64,000 nt of DNA from Calliopsis andreniformis (lineage: Eukaryota; Arthropoda; Insecta; Hymenoptera; Andrenidae), in assembly GCF_051401765.1 (NCBI RefSeq), contig NW_027480440.1:3038001-3102000 (forward strand), written 5' to 3'. The notes beneath the pieces are model-generated. The model ran no database searches, was not told where the DNA came from, and was given only the letters and a program-made list of their open reading frames with translations. Below, in pieces: positions 11,988 through 24,915 of this stretch. The position numbers were made by a program, and so were the translations under genes. Each line of letters begins with the position of its first letter. Positions within the stretch are counted from its first letter, which is position 1.

Positions 11988-13782
11988 ATGCTCAATCCTC
12001 AATCCTCATTCTTCAGTCCTCAATACCCAATCCTCAACCTTCAATCCTCAATCCTCAATGCTCAATTCTCAATCCTCAATCCTCAAACCTCAATCTTCAA
12101 TCCTCAATTCTCAATCTTCAATCCTGAATCCTCAATTCTCAATCCTCAGTGCTCAATCCTCAATCCTCAATCCTCAATACTCAATCCTCAATCCTCAATC
12201 CTCAATCCTCAATATTCAATCCTCAATACCCAATCCTCAGTCTTCGATCCTCAATCCTCAATCCTCAATCCTCAATCCTCAATCCTCAGTCCTCAAACCT
12301 CAATCCTGAATCCTCAATCATGAATCCTCAATCTTCAGCCCTCAGTCCTACACAATCAGTTGTCAATCCTCAATCCTCCATAGAATGTCCTCAATTCACA
12401 GTTTTCAATACTCAATACTCAACCTGCAACCTTCAGATCTCTATCCACAAACATCAATTCTCATCACTCAACCCTCAATGCTCAGTCCCCAATCCTCAAT
12501 CTTCAATCCTCAATCCTCAATCATCAACCCTCAATCTTAATCTTCAATCCTCAATACTCAATCTTCAATCATCAATCCTCAATCCTCAATCCTCAATCCT
12601 CAATACTCAATCCTCAATCTTCAATCCTCAATACTCAATCTTCAAACCTCAATCCTCAATCCTCAACCCTCAATCCTCAATCCTCAATCCTCAATCGTCA
12701 GTCTTCCATCCTCAATACTCAATCTTCAATCCTCAATGCTCAATCCTCAATCCTCAATCCTCAATCCTCAATCTTAATCTTGAATCCTCAATACTCAATC
12801 TTCAATCCTCAATCCTCAATCCTCAATCCTCAACACTCAATCCTCAATCATGAATCCTCAATCCTCAGTCCTCAATCTACAATCCTCAATACTCAATCTG
12901 CAATCCTCAATCCTCAGTCCTCAATCCTCAATCCTCATTCTTCAATCCTCAATACCGAATCCTCAATCTTCAATCCTCAATCCTCAATACTCAATCTTCA
13001 ATCCTGAATCCTCAACCCTCAATCCTCAGTCCTCAAACCTCAATCCTGAATCCTCAATCCTGAATCCTCAATCTTCAGCCCTGAGTCCTCAACAATCAGT
13101 TGTCAATCCTCAATCCTCAATAGAACGTCCTCAATTCACAGTTTTCAATACTCAATACTCAAACTGCAATCTTCAAATCTCTATTCACAAACATCAATTC
13201 TCATCACCCAACCCTCAACACGCCGTCCCCAATCCTCAATCTTCAATCCTCAATCCTCAATCCTCAACCCTCAACCCTCAATCCTCAATTTTCAAACCTC
13301 AATAATCAATCTTCAATCCTCAATCCTCAATCCACAATCCTCAATCCTCAATCGTCAGACATCAATCCTCAATACTCAATCTTCAATCCTGAATCCTCAA
13401 TCCTCAATCCTCAATCCTCATTCTTCAATCCTGAATACCCAATCCGAAATCTTCAATCCTCAATCCTCAATCCTCAATTCTCAATCCTCAATCCTCAGTC
13501 CTCAGTCCTCAAACCACAATCCCCAACCCTCAGCCCTCATCCTCAATCCTCAATCCTCAATCCTCAGTCCTCCGTCCTCAAACCTCAATCCTCAGCTCTC
13601 AGACCTCATCCTCGATCCTCAATCGTCAATCCTCAATCCTCAATCTTCAATCCTAAATACTCAATCTTCAATCCTCAATCCTCAGTCCTCAAACCTCAAT
13701 TCTGAATCCTGAATACTCAACCTTCAATCCTCACTCCTCAGTCCTGAATACTCTACCATCAATCTTCAATCCTCAATCCCCA
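11988..13782 (+). repeat. HOR-A unit with internal deletion, 1,795 bp
   Basis: It matches the 2,032-bp unit but has lost about 237 bases near 13,005. The lost part runs from the AATTATCAATACCG landmark through TCCTCGTCCTCAATCC to TTAATATTC. That removes one of the five 6-base units, and the length changes from 2 to 3 modulo 7 as expected. The unit's length equals the difference between the two large duplication offsets (12,928 and 11,133), so a unit of exactly this size is missing from the second large copy. Confidence 0.85.
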
Positions 13783-15535
13783 ATGCTCAATCCTCAATCC
13801 TCATTCTTCAGTCCTCAATACCCAATCCTCAACCTTCAATCCTCAATCCTCAATGCTCAATTCTCAATCCTCAATCCTCAAACCTCAATCTTCAATCCTC
13901 AATACTCAATCTTCAATCCTGAATCCTCAATTCTCAATCCTCAGTGCTCAATCCTCAATCCTCAATCCTCAATACTCAATCCTCAATCCTCAATCCTCAA
14001 TCCTCAATATTCAATCCTCAATACCCAATCCTCAGTCTTCGATCCTCAATCCTCAATCCTCAATCCTCAATCCTCAATCCTCAGTCCTCAAACCTCAATC
14101 CTGAATCCTCAATCATGAATCCTCAATCTTCAGCCCTCAGTCCTACACAATCAGTTGTCAATCCTCAATCCTCCATAGAATGTCCTCAATTCACAGTTTT
14201 CAATACTCAATACTCAACCTGCAACCTTCAGATCTCTATCCACAAACATCAATTCTCATCACTCAACCCTCAATGCTCAGTCCCCAATCCTCAATCTTCA
14301 ATCCTCAATCCTCAATCATCAACCCTCAATCTTAATCTTCAATCCTCAATACTCAATCTTCAATCATCAATCCTCAATCCTCAATCCTCAATACTCAATC
14401 CTCAATCTTCAATCCTCAATACTCAATCTTCAAACCTCAATCCTCAATCCTCAACCCTCAATCCTCAATCCTCAATCCTCAATCGTCAGTCTTCCATCCT
14501 CAATACTCAATCTTCAATCCTCAATGCTCAATCCTCAATCCTCAATCCTCAATCCTCAATCTTAATCTTGAATCCTCAATACTCAATCTTCAATCCTCAA
14601 TCCTCAATCCTCAATCCTCAACACTCAATCCTCAATCATGAATCCTCAATCCTCAGTCCTCAATCTACAATCCTCAATACTCAATCTGCAATCCTCAATC
14701 CTCAGTCCTCAATCCTCAATCCTCATTCTTCAATCCTCAATACCGAATCCTCAATCTTCAATCCTCAATCCTCAATACTCAATCTTCAATCCTCAATCCT
14801 GAATCCTCATTCTTCAATTATCAATACCGAATCCTCAATCTTCAATCCTCAATCCTCAATCCTCAATTCTCAATCCTCAATCCTCAATCCTCAGACTTCA
14901 AACATCAATACTCAACCCTCAGTCCTCGTCCTCAATCCACAACCCTCAATCCTCAATCCTCAATCTTCAATCATTAATATTCAATCTTCAATCCACAATC
15001 CTCAATCCTCAATCCTCAATCCTCAATACTCAATCCTCAATTCTCAATCCTCAATCCTCAGTCCTCAAACCTCAATCCTGAATCCTCAATCCTGAATCCT
15101 CAATCTTCAGCCCTGAGTCCTCAACAATCAGTTGTCAATCCTCAATCCTCAATAGAACGTCCTCAATTCACAGTTTTCAATACTCAATACTCAATCTGCA
15201 ATCTTCAGATTTCTATACACAAACATCAATTCTCATCACTCAACCCTCAATACTCAGTCCACAATCCTCAATCTTCAATCGTCAATCCTCAATCCTCAGT
15301 CCTCAATCCTCAATCCTCATTCTTCGATCCTCAATACCGAATCCTCAATCTTCAATCCTCAATCCTCAATCCTCAATTCTCAATCCTCAATCCTCAATCC
15401 TCAATCTTAATCTTCAATCCTCAATACTCAATCTTCAACCCTCAATCCTCAATCCTCAATCCTCAACACTCAATCCTCAATCTTCAATCCTCAATACTCA
15501 ATCTTCAATACCCAATCCTCAATCCTCAATCCTCA
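13783..15535 (+). repeat. HOR-A partial unit joining block B
   Basis: It begins as a normal HOR-A unit with landmark CCCCAATGCTC and degenerate block 1 at about 14,140-14,280. After degenerate block 2 (about 15,110-15,250) it continues with CAGATTTCTATACACAAAC and TACTCAGTCCACAATCC instead of the usual HOR-A tail. This alternative tail also occurs at 2.29, 26.33 and 34.40 kb. The unit passes without a visible seam into block B at about 15.5 kb. Confidence 0.75.
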
Positions 15536-18500
15536 ATACTCAATCCTCAATCCTCAATTGTCAATCTTCCATCCTCAATACTCAATCCTCAATCCTCAAT
15601 TCTCAATCCTCATTCCTCAGTCCTCAGTCCTCAAACCTCAATCCTCAGCCCTCAGCCCTCATCCTCAATCATCAATCCTCAATCCTCAATCCTCAATAGA
15701 ATATCATCAATTCACAGTTTTCAATACTCAATACTCAATCTGCAATCTTCAAATCTCTATTCAGAAACATCAATTCTCATCACTCAACCCTCAACACTCC
15801 GTCCCCAATCCTGAATCTTCATTCCTCAATCCTCAATACTCAACCCTCAATCCTCAACCCTCAATTTTCAAACCTCAATAGTCAATCTTCCATCCTTAAT
15901 CCTCAATCCTCTATCCTCAATCCTCAATACTCAATCCTCAATCTTTAATCCTCAATACTCAATCTTCAAACCTCAATCCTCAATCCTCAACCCTCAATCC
16001 TCAATCCTCAATCCTCAATTGTCAATCTTCCATCCTCAATGCTCAATCTTCAATCCTCAATCCTCAATCCTCAATCCTCAATCCTCAATCCTCAATAGTC
16101 AATCCTCAACCTTCAACCCTCAGTGCCAAATACTCAATCTTGAATACTCAATCCTCAATCCTCAAACTTCAATCCCCAATACTCAATCTTCAATCCTCAA
16201 TCCTCAATCCTCAAGTCTCAACTCTCATTCCTCATTCCTCAGTCCTCAAACCTCAATCCTCAACCCTCAGCCCACATCCTCAATCATCAATCCTCAATCC
16301 TCAATCCTCAATAGAATATCATCAATTCACAGTTTTCAATACTCAATACTCAACCTGCAATCTTCAAATCTCTATTCACAAACATCAATTCTCATCACTC
16401 AACCCTCAACACTCCGTCACCAATCCTCAATCTTCATTCCTCAACCCTCAATACTCAATCCTCAACCCTCAATCCGCAACGTTCAATCCTCAATACCCTA
16501 TCCTCAGTCTTCAATCCTCAATCCTCAATCCTCAATCCTCAATCCTCAATCCTCAGTCCTCAAACCTCAATCCTGAATCCTCAATCCTGCATCCTCAATC
16601 TTCAGCCCTGGGTCTTCAACAATCAGTTGTCAATCCTCAATCCTCAATAGAATGTCCTCAATTCACAGTTTTCAATACTCAATACTCAACCTGCAATCTT
16701 CAGAGCTCTATCCACAAACATCAATTCTCATCACTCAACCCTCAATGCTCAGTCCCCAATCCTCAATCTTCAATCCTCAATCCTCAATCCTCAATCCTCA
16801 ATCCTCAACCTTAATCTTCAATCCTCAATACTCAATCTTCAATCCTCAATCCTCAATCCTCAATCCTCAATACTCAATCCTCAATCTTCAATCCTCAATA
16901 CTCAATCTTCAAACCTCAATCCTCAATCCTCAACACTCAATCCTCAATCCTCAATCCTCAATTGTCAATCTTCCATCCTCAATACTCAATCTTCAATCCT
17001 CAATCCTCAATCCTCAATCCTCAATCCTCATTCTTCAATCCTCAATACCCTATCCTCAATCTTCAATCCTCAATCCTCAATCCTCAATCCTCGATCCTAA
17101 ATAGTCAATCCTCAACCTTCAACCCTCAGTGCCAAATACTCAATCTTGAATACTCAATCCTCAATCCTCAAACTTCAATCCTCAATACTCAATCTTCAAT
17201 CCTCAATCCTCAGTCCTCAATCCTCAAACCTCATCCTTCAATCCTCAATACCCAATCCTCAATCTTCAATCCTCAATCCTCAATAATCAATTCTCAATCC
17301 TCAATCCTCAATCCTCAGACCTCAAACATCAATACTCAACCCTCAGTCCTCGTCCTCAATCCACAACCCTCAATCCTCAACCCTCAATCTTCAATTCTCA
17401 ATCTTCAATCCACAATCCCCAATCATCAATCCTCAGCCCTCAAACCTCAATCCTGAATCCTCAATCCTGAATCCTCAGTCTTCAGCCCTCAGTCCTCAAC
17501 AATCAGTTATCAATCATCAATCCTGAATAGAATATCATCAATACACAGTTTTCAATACTCAATACTCAATCTGCAATCTTCAAATCTCTATCCACAGTAA
17601 TCAATTCTCATCACTCAACCCTCTAACACTCAGTCTCCAATCCTCAATCTTCAATCCTCAATCCTCAATCCTCAACACTCAATCCTCAATCCTCAATTTT
17701 CAATCCTCAATAATCAATCTTCAATCCTCAATCCTCAATCCTCAATTCTCAATCCGCAATCGTCAGTCTTCAATCCTCAATACTCAATCTTCAATCCTGA
17801 ATCCTCAATCCTCAATCCTCAATCCTCATTCTTCAATCCTCAATACCCAATCCTCAATCTTCAATCCTCAATCATCAATCCTCAATTCTCAATCCTCAAT
17901 CCTCAATCCTCAGACCTCAAACATCAATACTCAACCCTCAGTCCTCGTCATCAAGCCACAACCCTCAATACTCAACCCTCAATCTTCAATTCTCAGTGCT
18001 CAGTCCACAATACTCAATCATCAATCCTCAGTCCTCAAACCTCAATCCTGTATCCTCAATCCTGAATCCTCAGTCTTCAGCCCTCAGTTCTCAACAATCA
18101 GTTATCAATCCTCAATCCTCAATAGAATATCATCAATTCACAGTTTTCAATACTCAATGCTCAATCTGCAATCTTCAAATCTCTATCCACAGTCATCAAT
18201 TCTCATCACTCAACCCTCAACACTCAGTCCCCAATCCTCAATCTTCAATCCTCAATCCTCAATCCTCAACCCTCAATTCTCAATCCTCAATTTTCAATCC
18301 TCAATAATCAATCTTCAATCCTCAATCCTCAATCCTCAATTCTCAATCCTCAATCGTCAGTCTTCAATCCTCAATACTCAATCTTCAATACTGAATACTC
18401 AATCCTCAATCCTCAATCCTCAATCCTCATTCTTCAATCCTCAATACCCAATCCTCAATCTTCAATCCTCAATCCTCAATCCTCAATTCTCAATTCTCAA

Positions 18501-20690
18501 TCCTCAGTCCTCAGTCCTCAAACCTCAATCCTCAACCCTCAGCCCTCATCCTCAATCATCAATCCTCAATCCTTAATCCTCAATAGAATATCATCAATTC
18601 ACAGTTTTCAATACTCAATACTCAACATGCAATCTTCAAATCTCTATTCACAAACATCAATTCTCATCACTCAACCCTCAACACTCCGTCCCCAATCCAC
18701 AATCTTCATTCCTCAACCCTCAATACTCAATCCTCAACCCTCAATCCGCAACGTTCAATCCTCAATACCCTATCCTCAGTCTTCCATCCTCAATCCTCAA
18801 TCCTCAATCCTCAATCCTCAATCCTCAGTCCTCAAACCTCAATCCTGAATCCTCAATCCTCAATCCTCAATCTTCAGACCTGGGTCCTCAACAATCAGTT
18901 GTCAATCCTCAATCCTCAATAGAATGTCCTCAATTCACAGTTTTCAATACTCAATACTCAACCTGCAATCTTCAGATCTCTATCCACAAACATCAATTCT
19001 CATCACTCAACCCTCAATGCTCAGTCCCCAATCCTCAATCTTCAATCCTCAATCCTCAATCCTCAATCCTCAATCCTCAATCTTAATCTTCAATCCTCAA
19101 TACTCAATCTTCAATCCTCAATCCTCAATCCTCAATCCTCAATCCTCAATCCTCAATTCTCAATCCTCAATCCTCAGTCCTCAGTCCTCAAACCACAATC
19201 CCCAACCCTCAGCCATCATCCTCAATCCTCAATCCACAATCCTCAGCCCTCCGTCCTCAAACCTCAATCCTCAGCTCTCAGACCTCATCCTCGATCCTCA
19301 ATCCTCAACCCTCAATCCTCAATCCTCAATCCTCAATTGTCAATCTTCCATCCTCAATACTCAATCTTCAATCCTCAATCCTCAATCCTCAATCCTCAAT
19401 CCTCATTCTGCAATCCTCAATACCCTATCCTCAATCTTCAATCCTCAATCCTCAATCCTCAATCCTCAATCCTCAATAGTCAATCCTCAATCTTCAACCC
19501 TCAGTGCCAAAGACTCAATCTTGAATACTCAATCCTCAATCCTCAAACTTCAATCCTCAATACTCAACCTTCAATCCTCAGTCCTCAGTCCTCAATCCTC
19601 AATCCTCATCCTTCAATCCTCAATACCCAATACTCAATCTTCAATCCTCAATCCTCAATCCTCAATTCTCAATCCTCAATCCTCAATCCTCAGACCTCAA
19701 ACATCAATACTCAACCCTCAGTCCTCGTCCTCAATCCACAACCCTCAATCCTCAATCCTCAATCTTCAATTCTCAATCCTCAATCCACAATCCTCAATCA
19801 TCAATCCTCAATCCTCAAACCTCAATCCTGAATCCTCAATCCTGAATCCTCAATCTTCAGCCCTCAGTCCTCAACAATCAGCTGTCAATCCTCAATCCTC
19901 AATAGAATATCATCAATTCAAAGCTTTCAATACTCAATACTCAATCTGCAATCTCCAAATCTCTATCCGCAATCATCAATCCTCAATACTCAACCTTCAA
20001 TCCTCAATCCTCAACACTCAATCCTCAATCCTCAATCCTCAATCCTCAATCTTCAATCCTCAATACTCAATCTTCAATCCTCAATCCTCAATCCTCAATC
20101 CTCAATCCTCATTCTTCAATCCTCAACACCCAGTCCTCAATCTTCAAGCCTCAATCCTCAGTCCTCAAACCTCAATCCTGAATCCTCAATCCTGAATCCT
20201 CAATCTTCAGCCCTGGGTCCTCAACAATCAGTTGTCAATCCTCAATCCTCAATAGAATGTCCTCAATTCACAGTCTTCAATACTCAATACTCAACCTGCA
20301 ATCTTCAGATCTCTATCCACAAACATCAATTCTCATCACTCAACCCTCAATGCTCAGTCCCCAATCCTCAATCTTCAATCCTCAATCCTCAAACCTCAAT
20401 CCTCAATCCTCAATCTTAATCTTCAATCCTCAATACTCAATCTTCAATCCTCAATCCTCAATCCTCAATCCTCAATACTCAATCCTCAATCTTCAATCCT
20501 CAATACTCAATCTTCAAACCTCAATCCTCAATCCTCAACACGCAATCCTCAATCCTCAATACTCAATTGTCAATCTTCCATCCTCAATACTCAATCTTCA
20601 ATCCTCAATCCTCAATCCTCAATCCTCAATCCTCATTCTTCAATCCTCAATACCCTATCCTCAATCTTCAATCCTCAATCCTCAATCCTC
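15536..20690 (+). repeat. Block B, first copy (about 5.2 kb)
   Basis: This is heptamer sequence with a landmark set different from HOR-A. TTGTCAATCTTCCATCC occurs at about 15,557, 16,018, 16,961, 19,336 and 20,566. CCTCAGTGCCAAA occurs near 16,113, 17,123 and 19,499. ATCCGCAACGTTCAATCC occurs near 16,471 and 18,744. Eight or nine copies of the degenerate block lie here, spaced 0.33-1.0 kb apart, denser than in HOR-A. Several read AGAATATCATCAATTC rather than AGAATGTCCTCAATTC. An 8-base unit in CCCTCTAACACTCAG (about 17,621) is diagnostic of a B subtype found again downstream. Confidence 0.75.
16113..16146 (+). repeat. Block-B landmark CCTCAGTGCCAAA
   Basis: A G-containing heptamer variant, CCTCAGTGCCAAATACTC followed by AATCTTGAATACTC. 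It recurs near 2.96, 16.12, 17.13, 19.50, 27.25, 28.25, 30.63, 35.31, 36.32, 37.70, 40.70, 44.54, 46.39, 50.19, 51.24, 53.32, 55.15, 58.44 and 60.71 kb. Subtypes differ at one base: CCAAATCC (2.96, 40.70, 44.54, 50.19), CCAAATACTC, and CCAAAGACTC (19.50, 30.63, 51.24, 55.15, 60.71). They are useful for tracing which piece each mosaic segment came from. Confidence 0.8.
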
Positions 20691-20907
20691 AGCCCTCCGT
20701 ACTCAAACCTCAATCCTCAGCTCTCAGACCTCATCCTCGATCCTCAATCGTCAATCCTCAATCCTCAATCTTCAATCCTAAATACTCAATCTTCAATCCT
20801 CAATCCTCAGTCCTCAAACCTCAATTCTGAATCCTGAATACTCAACCTTCAATCCTCACTCCTCAGTCCTGAATACTCTACCATCAATCTTCAATCCTCA
20901 ATCCCCA

Positions 20908-22890
20908 ATGCTCAATCCTCAATCCTCATTCTTCAGTCCTCAATACCCAATCCTCAACCTTCAATCCTCAATCCTCAATGCTCAATTCTCAATCCTCAAT
21001 CCTCAAACCTCAATCTTCAATCCTCAATACTCAATCTTCAATCCTGAATCCTCAATTCTCAATTCTCAGTGCTCAATCCTCAATCCTCAATCCTCAATCC
21101 TCAATACTCAATCCTCAATCCTCAATCCTCAATGCTCAATATTCAATCCTCAATACCCAATCCACAGTCTTCGATCCTCAATCCTCAATCCTCAATCCTC
21201 AATCCTCAATCCTCAGTCCTCAAACCTCAATCCTGAATCCTCAATCATGAATCCTCAATCTTCAGCCCTCAGTCCTACACAATCAGTTGTCAATCCTCAA
21301 TCCTCAATAGAATGTCCTCAATTCACAGTTTTCAATACTCAATACTCAACCTGCAACCTTCAGATCTCTATCCACAAACATCAATTCTCATCACTCAACC
21401 CTCAATGCTCAGTCCCCAATCCTCAATCTTCAATCCTCAATCCTCAATCATCAACCCTCAATCTTAATCTTCAATCCTCAATACTCAATCTTCAATCCTC
21501 AATCCTCAATCCTCAATCCTCAATACTCAATCCTCAATCTTCAATCCTCAATACTCAATCTTCAAACCTCAATCCTCAATCCTCAACCCTCAATCCTCAA
21601 TCCTCAATCCTCAATCGTCAGTCTTCCATCCTCAATACTCAATCTTCAATCCTCAATGCTCAATCCTCAATCCTCAATCCTCAATCCTCAATCTTAATCT
21701 TCAATCCTCAATACTCAATCTTCAATCCTCAATCCTCAGTCCTCAATCTACAATCCTCAATACTCAATCTGCAATCCTCAATCCTCAGTCCTCAATCCTC
21801 AATCCTCATTCTTCAATCCTCAATACCGAATCCTCAATCTTCAATCCTCAATACTCAATACTCAATCTTCAATCCTCAATCCTCAATCCTCATTCTTCAA
21901 TTATCAATACCGAATCCTCAATCTTCAATCCTCAATCCTCAATCCTCAATTCTCAATCCTCAATCCTCAATCCTCAGACTTCAAACATCAATACTCAACC
22001 CTCAGTCCTCGTCCTCAATCCACAACCCTCAATCCTCAATCCTCAATCTTCAATCATTAATATTCAATCTTCAATCCACAATCCTCAATCCTCAATCCTC
22101 AATACTCAATCCTCAATCCTCAACCCTCAATCCTCAGTCCTCAAACCTCAATCCTGAATCCTCAATCCTGAATCCTCAATCTTCAGCCCTGAGTCCTCAT
22201 CAATCAGTTGTCAATCCTCAATCCTCAATAGAACGTCCTCAATTCACAGTTTTCAATACTCAATACTCAAACTGCAATCTTCAAATCTCTATTCACAAAC
22301 ATCAATTCTCATCACACAACCCTCAACACTCCGTCCCCAATCCTCAATCTTCAATCCTCAATCCTCAATCCTCAACCCTCAACCCTCAATCCTCAATTTT
22401 CAAACCTCAATAATCAATCTTCAATCCTCAATCCTCAATCCTCAATCCTCAATCCTCAATCGTCAGACTTCAATCCTCAATACTCAATCTTCAATCCTGA
22501 ATCCTCAATCCTCAATCCTCAATCCTCACTCTTCAATCCTGAATACCCAATCCGAAATCTTCAATCCTCAATCCTCAATCCTCAATTCTCAATCCTCAAT
22601 CCTCAGTCCTCGGTCCTCAAACCACAATCCCCAACCCTCAGCCCTCATCCTCAATCCTCAATCCTCAATCCTCAGCCCTCCGTCCTCAAACCTCAATCCT
22701 CAGCTCTCAGACCTCATCCTCGATCCTCAATCGTCAATCCTCAATCCTCAACCTTCAATCCTAAATACTCAATCATCAATCCTCAATCCTCAGTCCTCAA
22801 ACCTCAATTCTGAATCCTGAATACTCAACCTTCAAACCTCAATCCTCAGTCCTGAATACTCCACCATCAATCTTCAATCCTCAATCCCCA
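20908..22890 (+). repeat. HOR-A unit, 1,983 bp (copy of 7,980-9,955)
   Basis: It shares the private variants of 7,980-9,955 (CAATCCACAGTCTTCGAT, CCTCATCAATCAG, CACACAACCCTC) and is one heptamer longer. A local change near 21,085-21,140 adds this heptamer and gives CAATGCTCAATATTC. The length is 2 modulo 7, as in its source. Confidence 0.82.
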
Positions 22891-24915
22891 ATGCGCAATC
22901 CTCAATCCTCATTCTTCAGTCCTCAATACCCAATCCTCAACCTTCAATCCTCAATCCTCAATGCTCAATTCTCAATCCTCAATCCTCAAACCTCAATCTT
23001 CAATCCTCAATACTCAATCTTCAATCCTGAATCCTCAATTCTCAATCCTCAGTGCTCAATCCTCAATCCTCAATCCTCAATACTCAATCCTCAATCCTCA
23101 ATCCTCAATCCTCAATATTCAATCCTCAATACCCAATCCTCAGTCTTCGATCCTCAATCCTCAATCCTCAATCCTCAATCCTCAATCCTCAGTCCTCAAA
23201 CCTCAATCCTGAATCCTCAATCATGAATCCTCAATCTTCAGCCCTCAGTCCTACACAATCAGTTGTCAATCCTCAATCCTCAATAGAATGTCCTCAATTC
23301 ACAGTTTTCAATACTCAATACTCAACCTGCAACCTTCAGATCTCTACCCACAAACATAAATTCTCATCACTCAACCCTCAATGCTCAGTCCCCAATCCTC
23401 AATCTTCAATCCTCAATCCTCAATCATCAACCCTCAATCTTAATCTTCAATCCTCAATACTCAATCTTCAATCCTCAATCCTCAATCCTCAATCCTCAAT
23501 ACTCAATCCTCAATCTTCAATCCTCAATACTCAATCTTCAAACCTCAATCCTCAATCCTCAACCCTCAATCCTCAATCCTCAATCCTCAATCGTCAGTCT
23601 TCCATCCTCAATACTCAATCTTCAATCCTCAATGCTCAATCCTCAATCCTCAATCCTCAATCCTCAATCTTAATCTTCAATCCTCAATACTCAATCTTCA
23701 ATCCTCAATCCTCAATCCTCAATCGTCAACACTCAATCCTCAATCATGAATACTCAATCCTCAGTCCTCAATCTACAATCCTCAATACTCAATCTGCAAT
23801 CCTCAATCCTCAGTCCTCAATCCTCAATCCTCATTCTTCAATCCTCAATACCGAATCCTCAATCTTCAATCCTCAATCCTCAATACTCAATCTTCAATCC
23901 TCAGTCCTCAATCCTCATTCTTCAATTATCAATACCGAATCCTCAATCTGCAATCCTCAATCCTCAATCCTCAATTCTCAATCCTCAATCCTCAATCCTC
24001 AGACTTCAAACATCAATACTCAACCCTCAGTCCTCGTCCTCAATCCACAACCCTCAATCCTCAATCCTCAATCTTCAATCATTAATATTCAATCTTCAAT
24101 CCACAATCCTCAATCCTCAATCCTCAATACTCAATCCTCAATCCTCAACCCTCAATCCTCAGTCCTCAAACCTCAATCCTGAATCCTCAATCCTGAATCC
24201 TCAATCTTCAGCCCTGAGTCCTCAACAATCAGTTGTCAATCCTCAATCCTCAATAGAACGTCCTCAATTCACAGTTTTCAATACTCAATACTCAAACTGC
24301 AATCTTCAAATCTCTATTCACAAACATCAATTCTCATCACCCAACCCTCAACACTCCGTCCCCAATCCTCAATCTTCAATCCTCAATCCTCAATCCTCAA
24401 CCCTCAACCCTCAATCCTCAATTTTCAAACCTCAATAATCAATCTTCAATCCTCAATCCTCAATCCACAATCCTCAATCCTCAATCGTCAGACATCAATC
24501 CTCAATACTCAATCTTCAATCCTGAATCCTCAATCCTCAATCCTCAATCCTCATTCTTCAATCCTGAATACCCAATCCGAAATCTTCAATCCTCAATCCT
24601 CAATCCTCAATTCTCAATCCTCAATCCTCAGTCCTCAGTCCTCAAACCACAATCCCCAACCCTCAGCCCTCATCCTCAATCCTCAATCCTCAATCCTCAG
24701 TCCTCCGTCCTCAAACCTCAATCCTCAGCTCTCAGACCTCATCCTCGATCCTCAATCGTCAATCCTCAATCCTCAATCTTCAATCCTAAATACTCAATCT
24801 TCAATCCTCAATCCTCAGTCCTCAATCCTCAATTCTGAATCCTGAATACTCAACCTTCAATCCTCACTCCTCAGTCCTGAATACTCTACCATCAATCTTC
24901 AATCCTCAATCCCCA
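22891..24915 (+). repeat. HOR-A unit, 2,025 bp (copy of 9,956-11,987)
   Basis: It starts with the point variant CCCCAATGCGCAATCC at about 22,886. It shares ACAAACATAAATTC with its source and is one heptamer shorter. It has CAATCTGCAATCC at about 23,943 where the source has CAATCTTCAATCC. That change recurs at 32,010, showing that the third large copy derives from this one. Confidence 0.82.
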
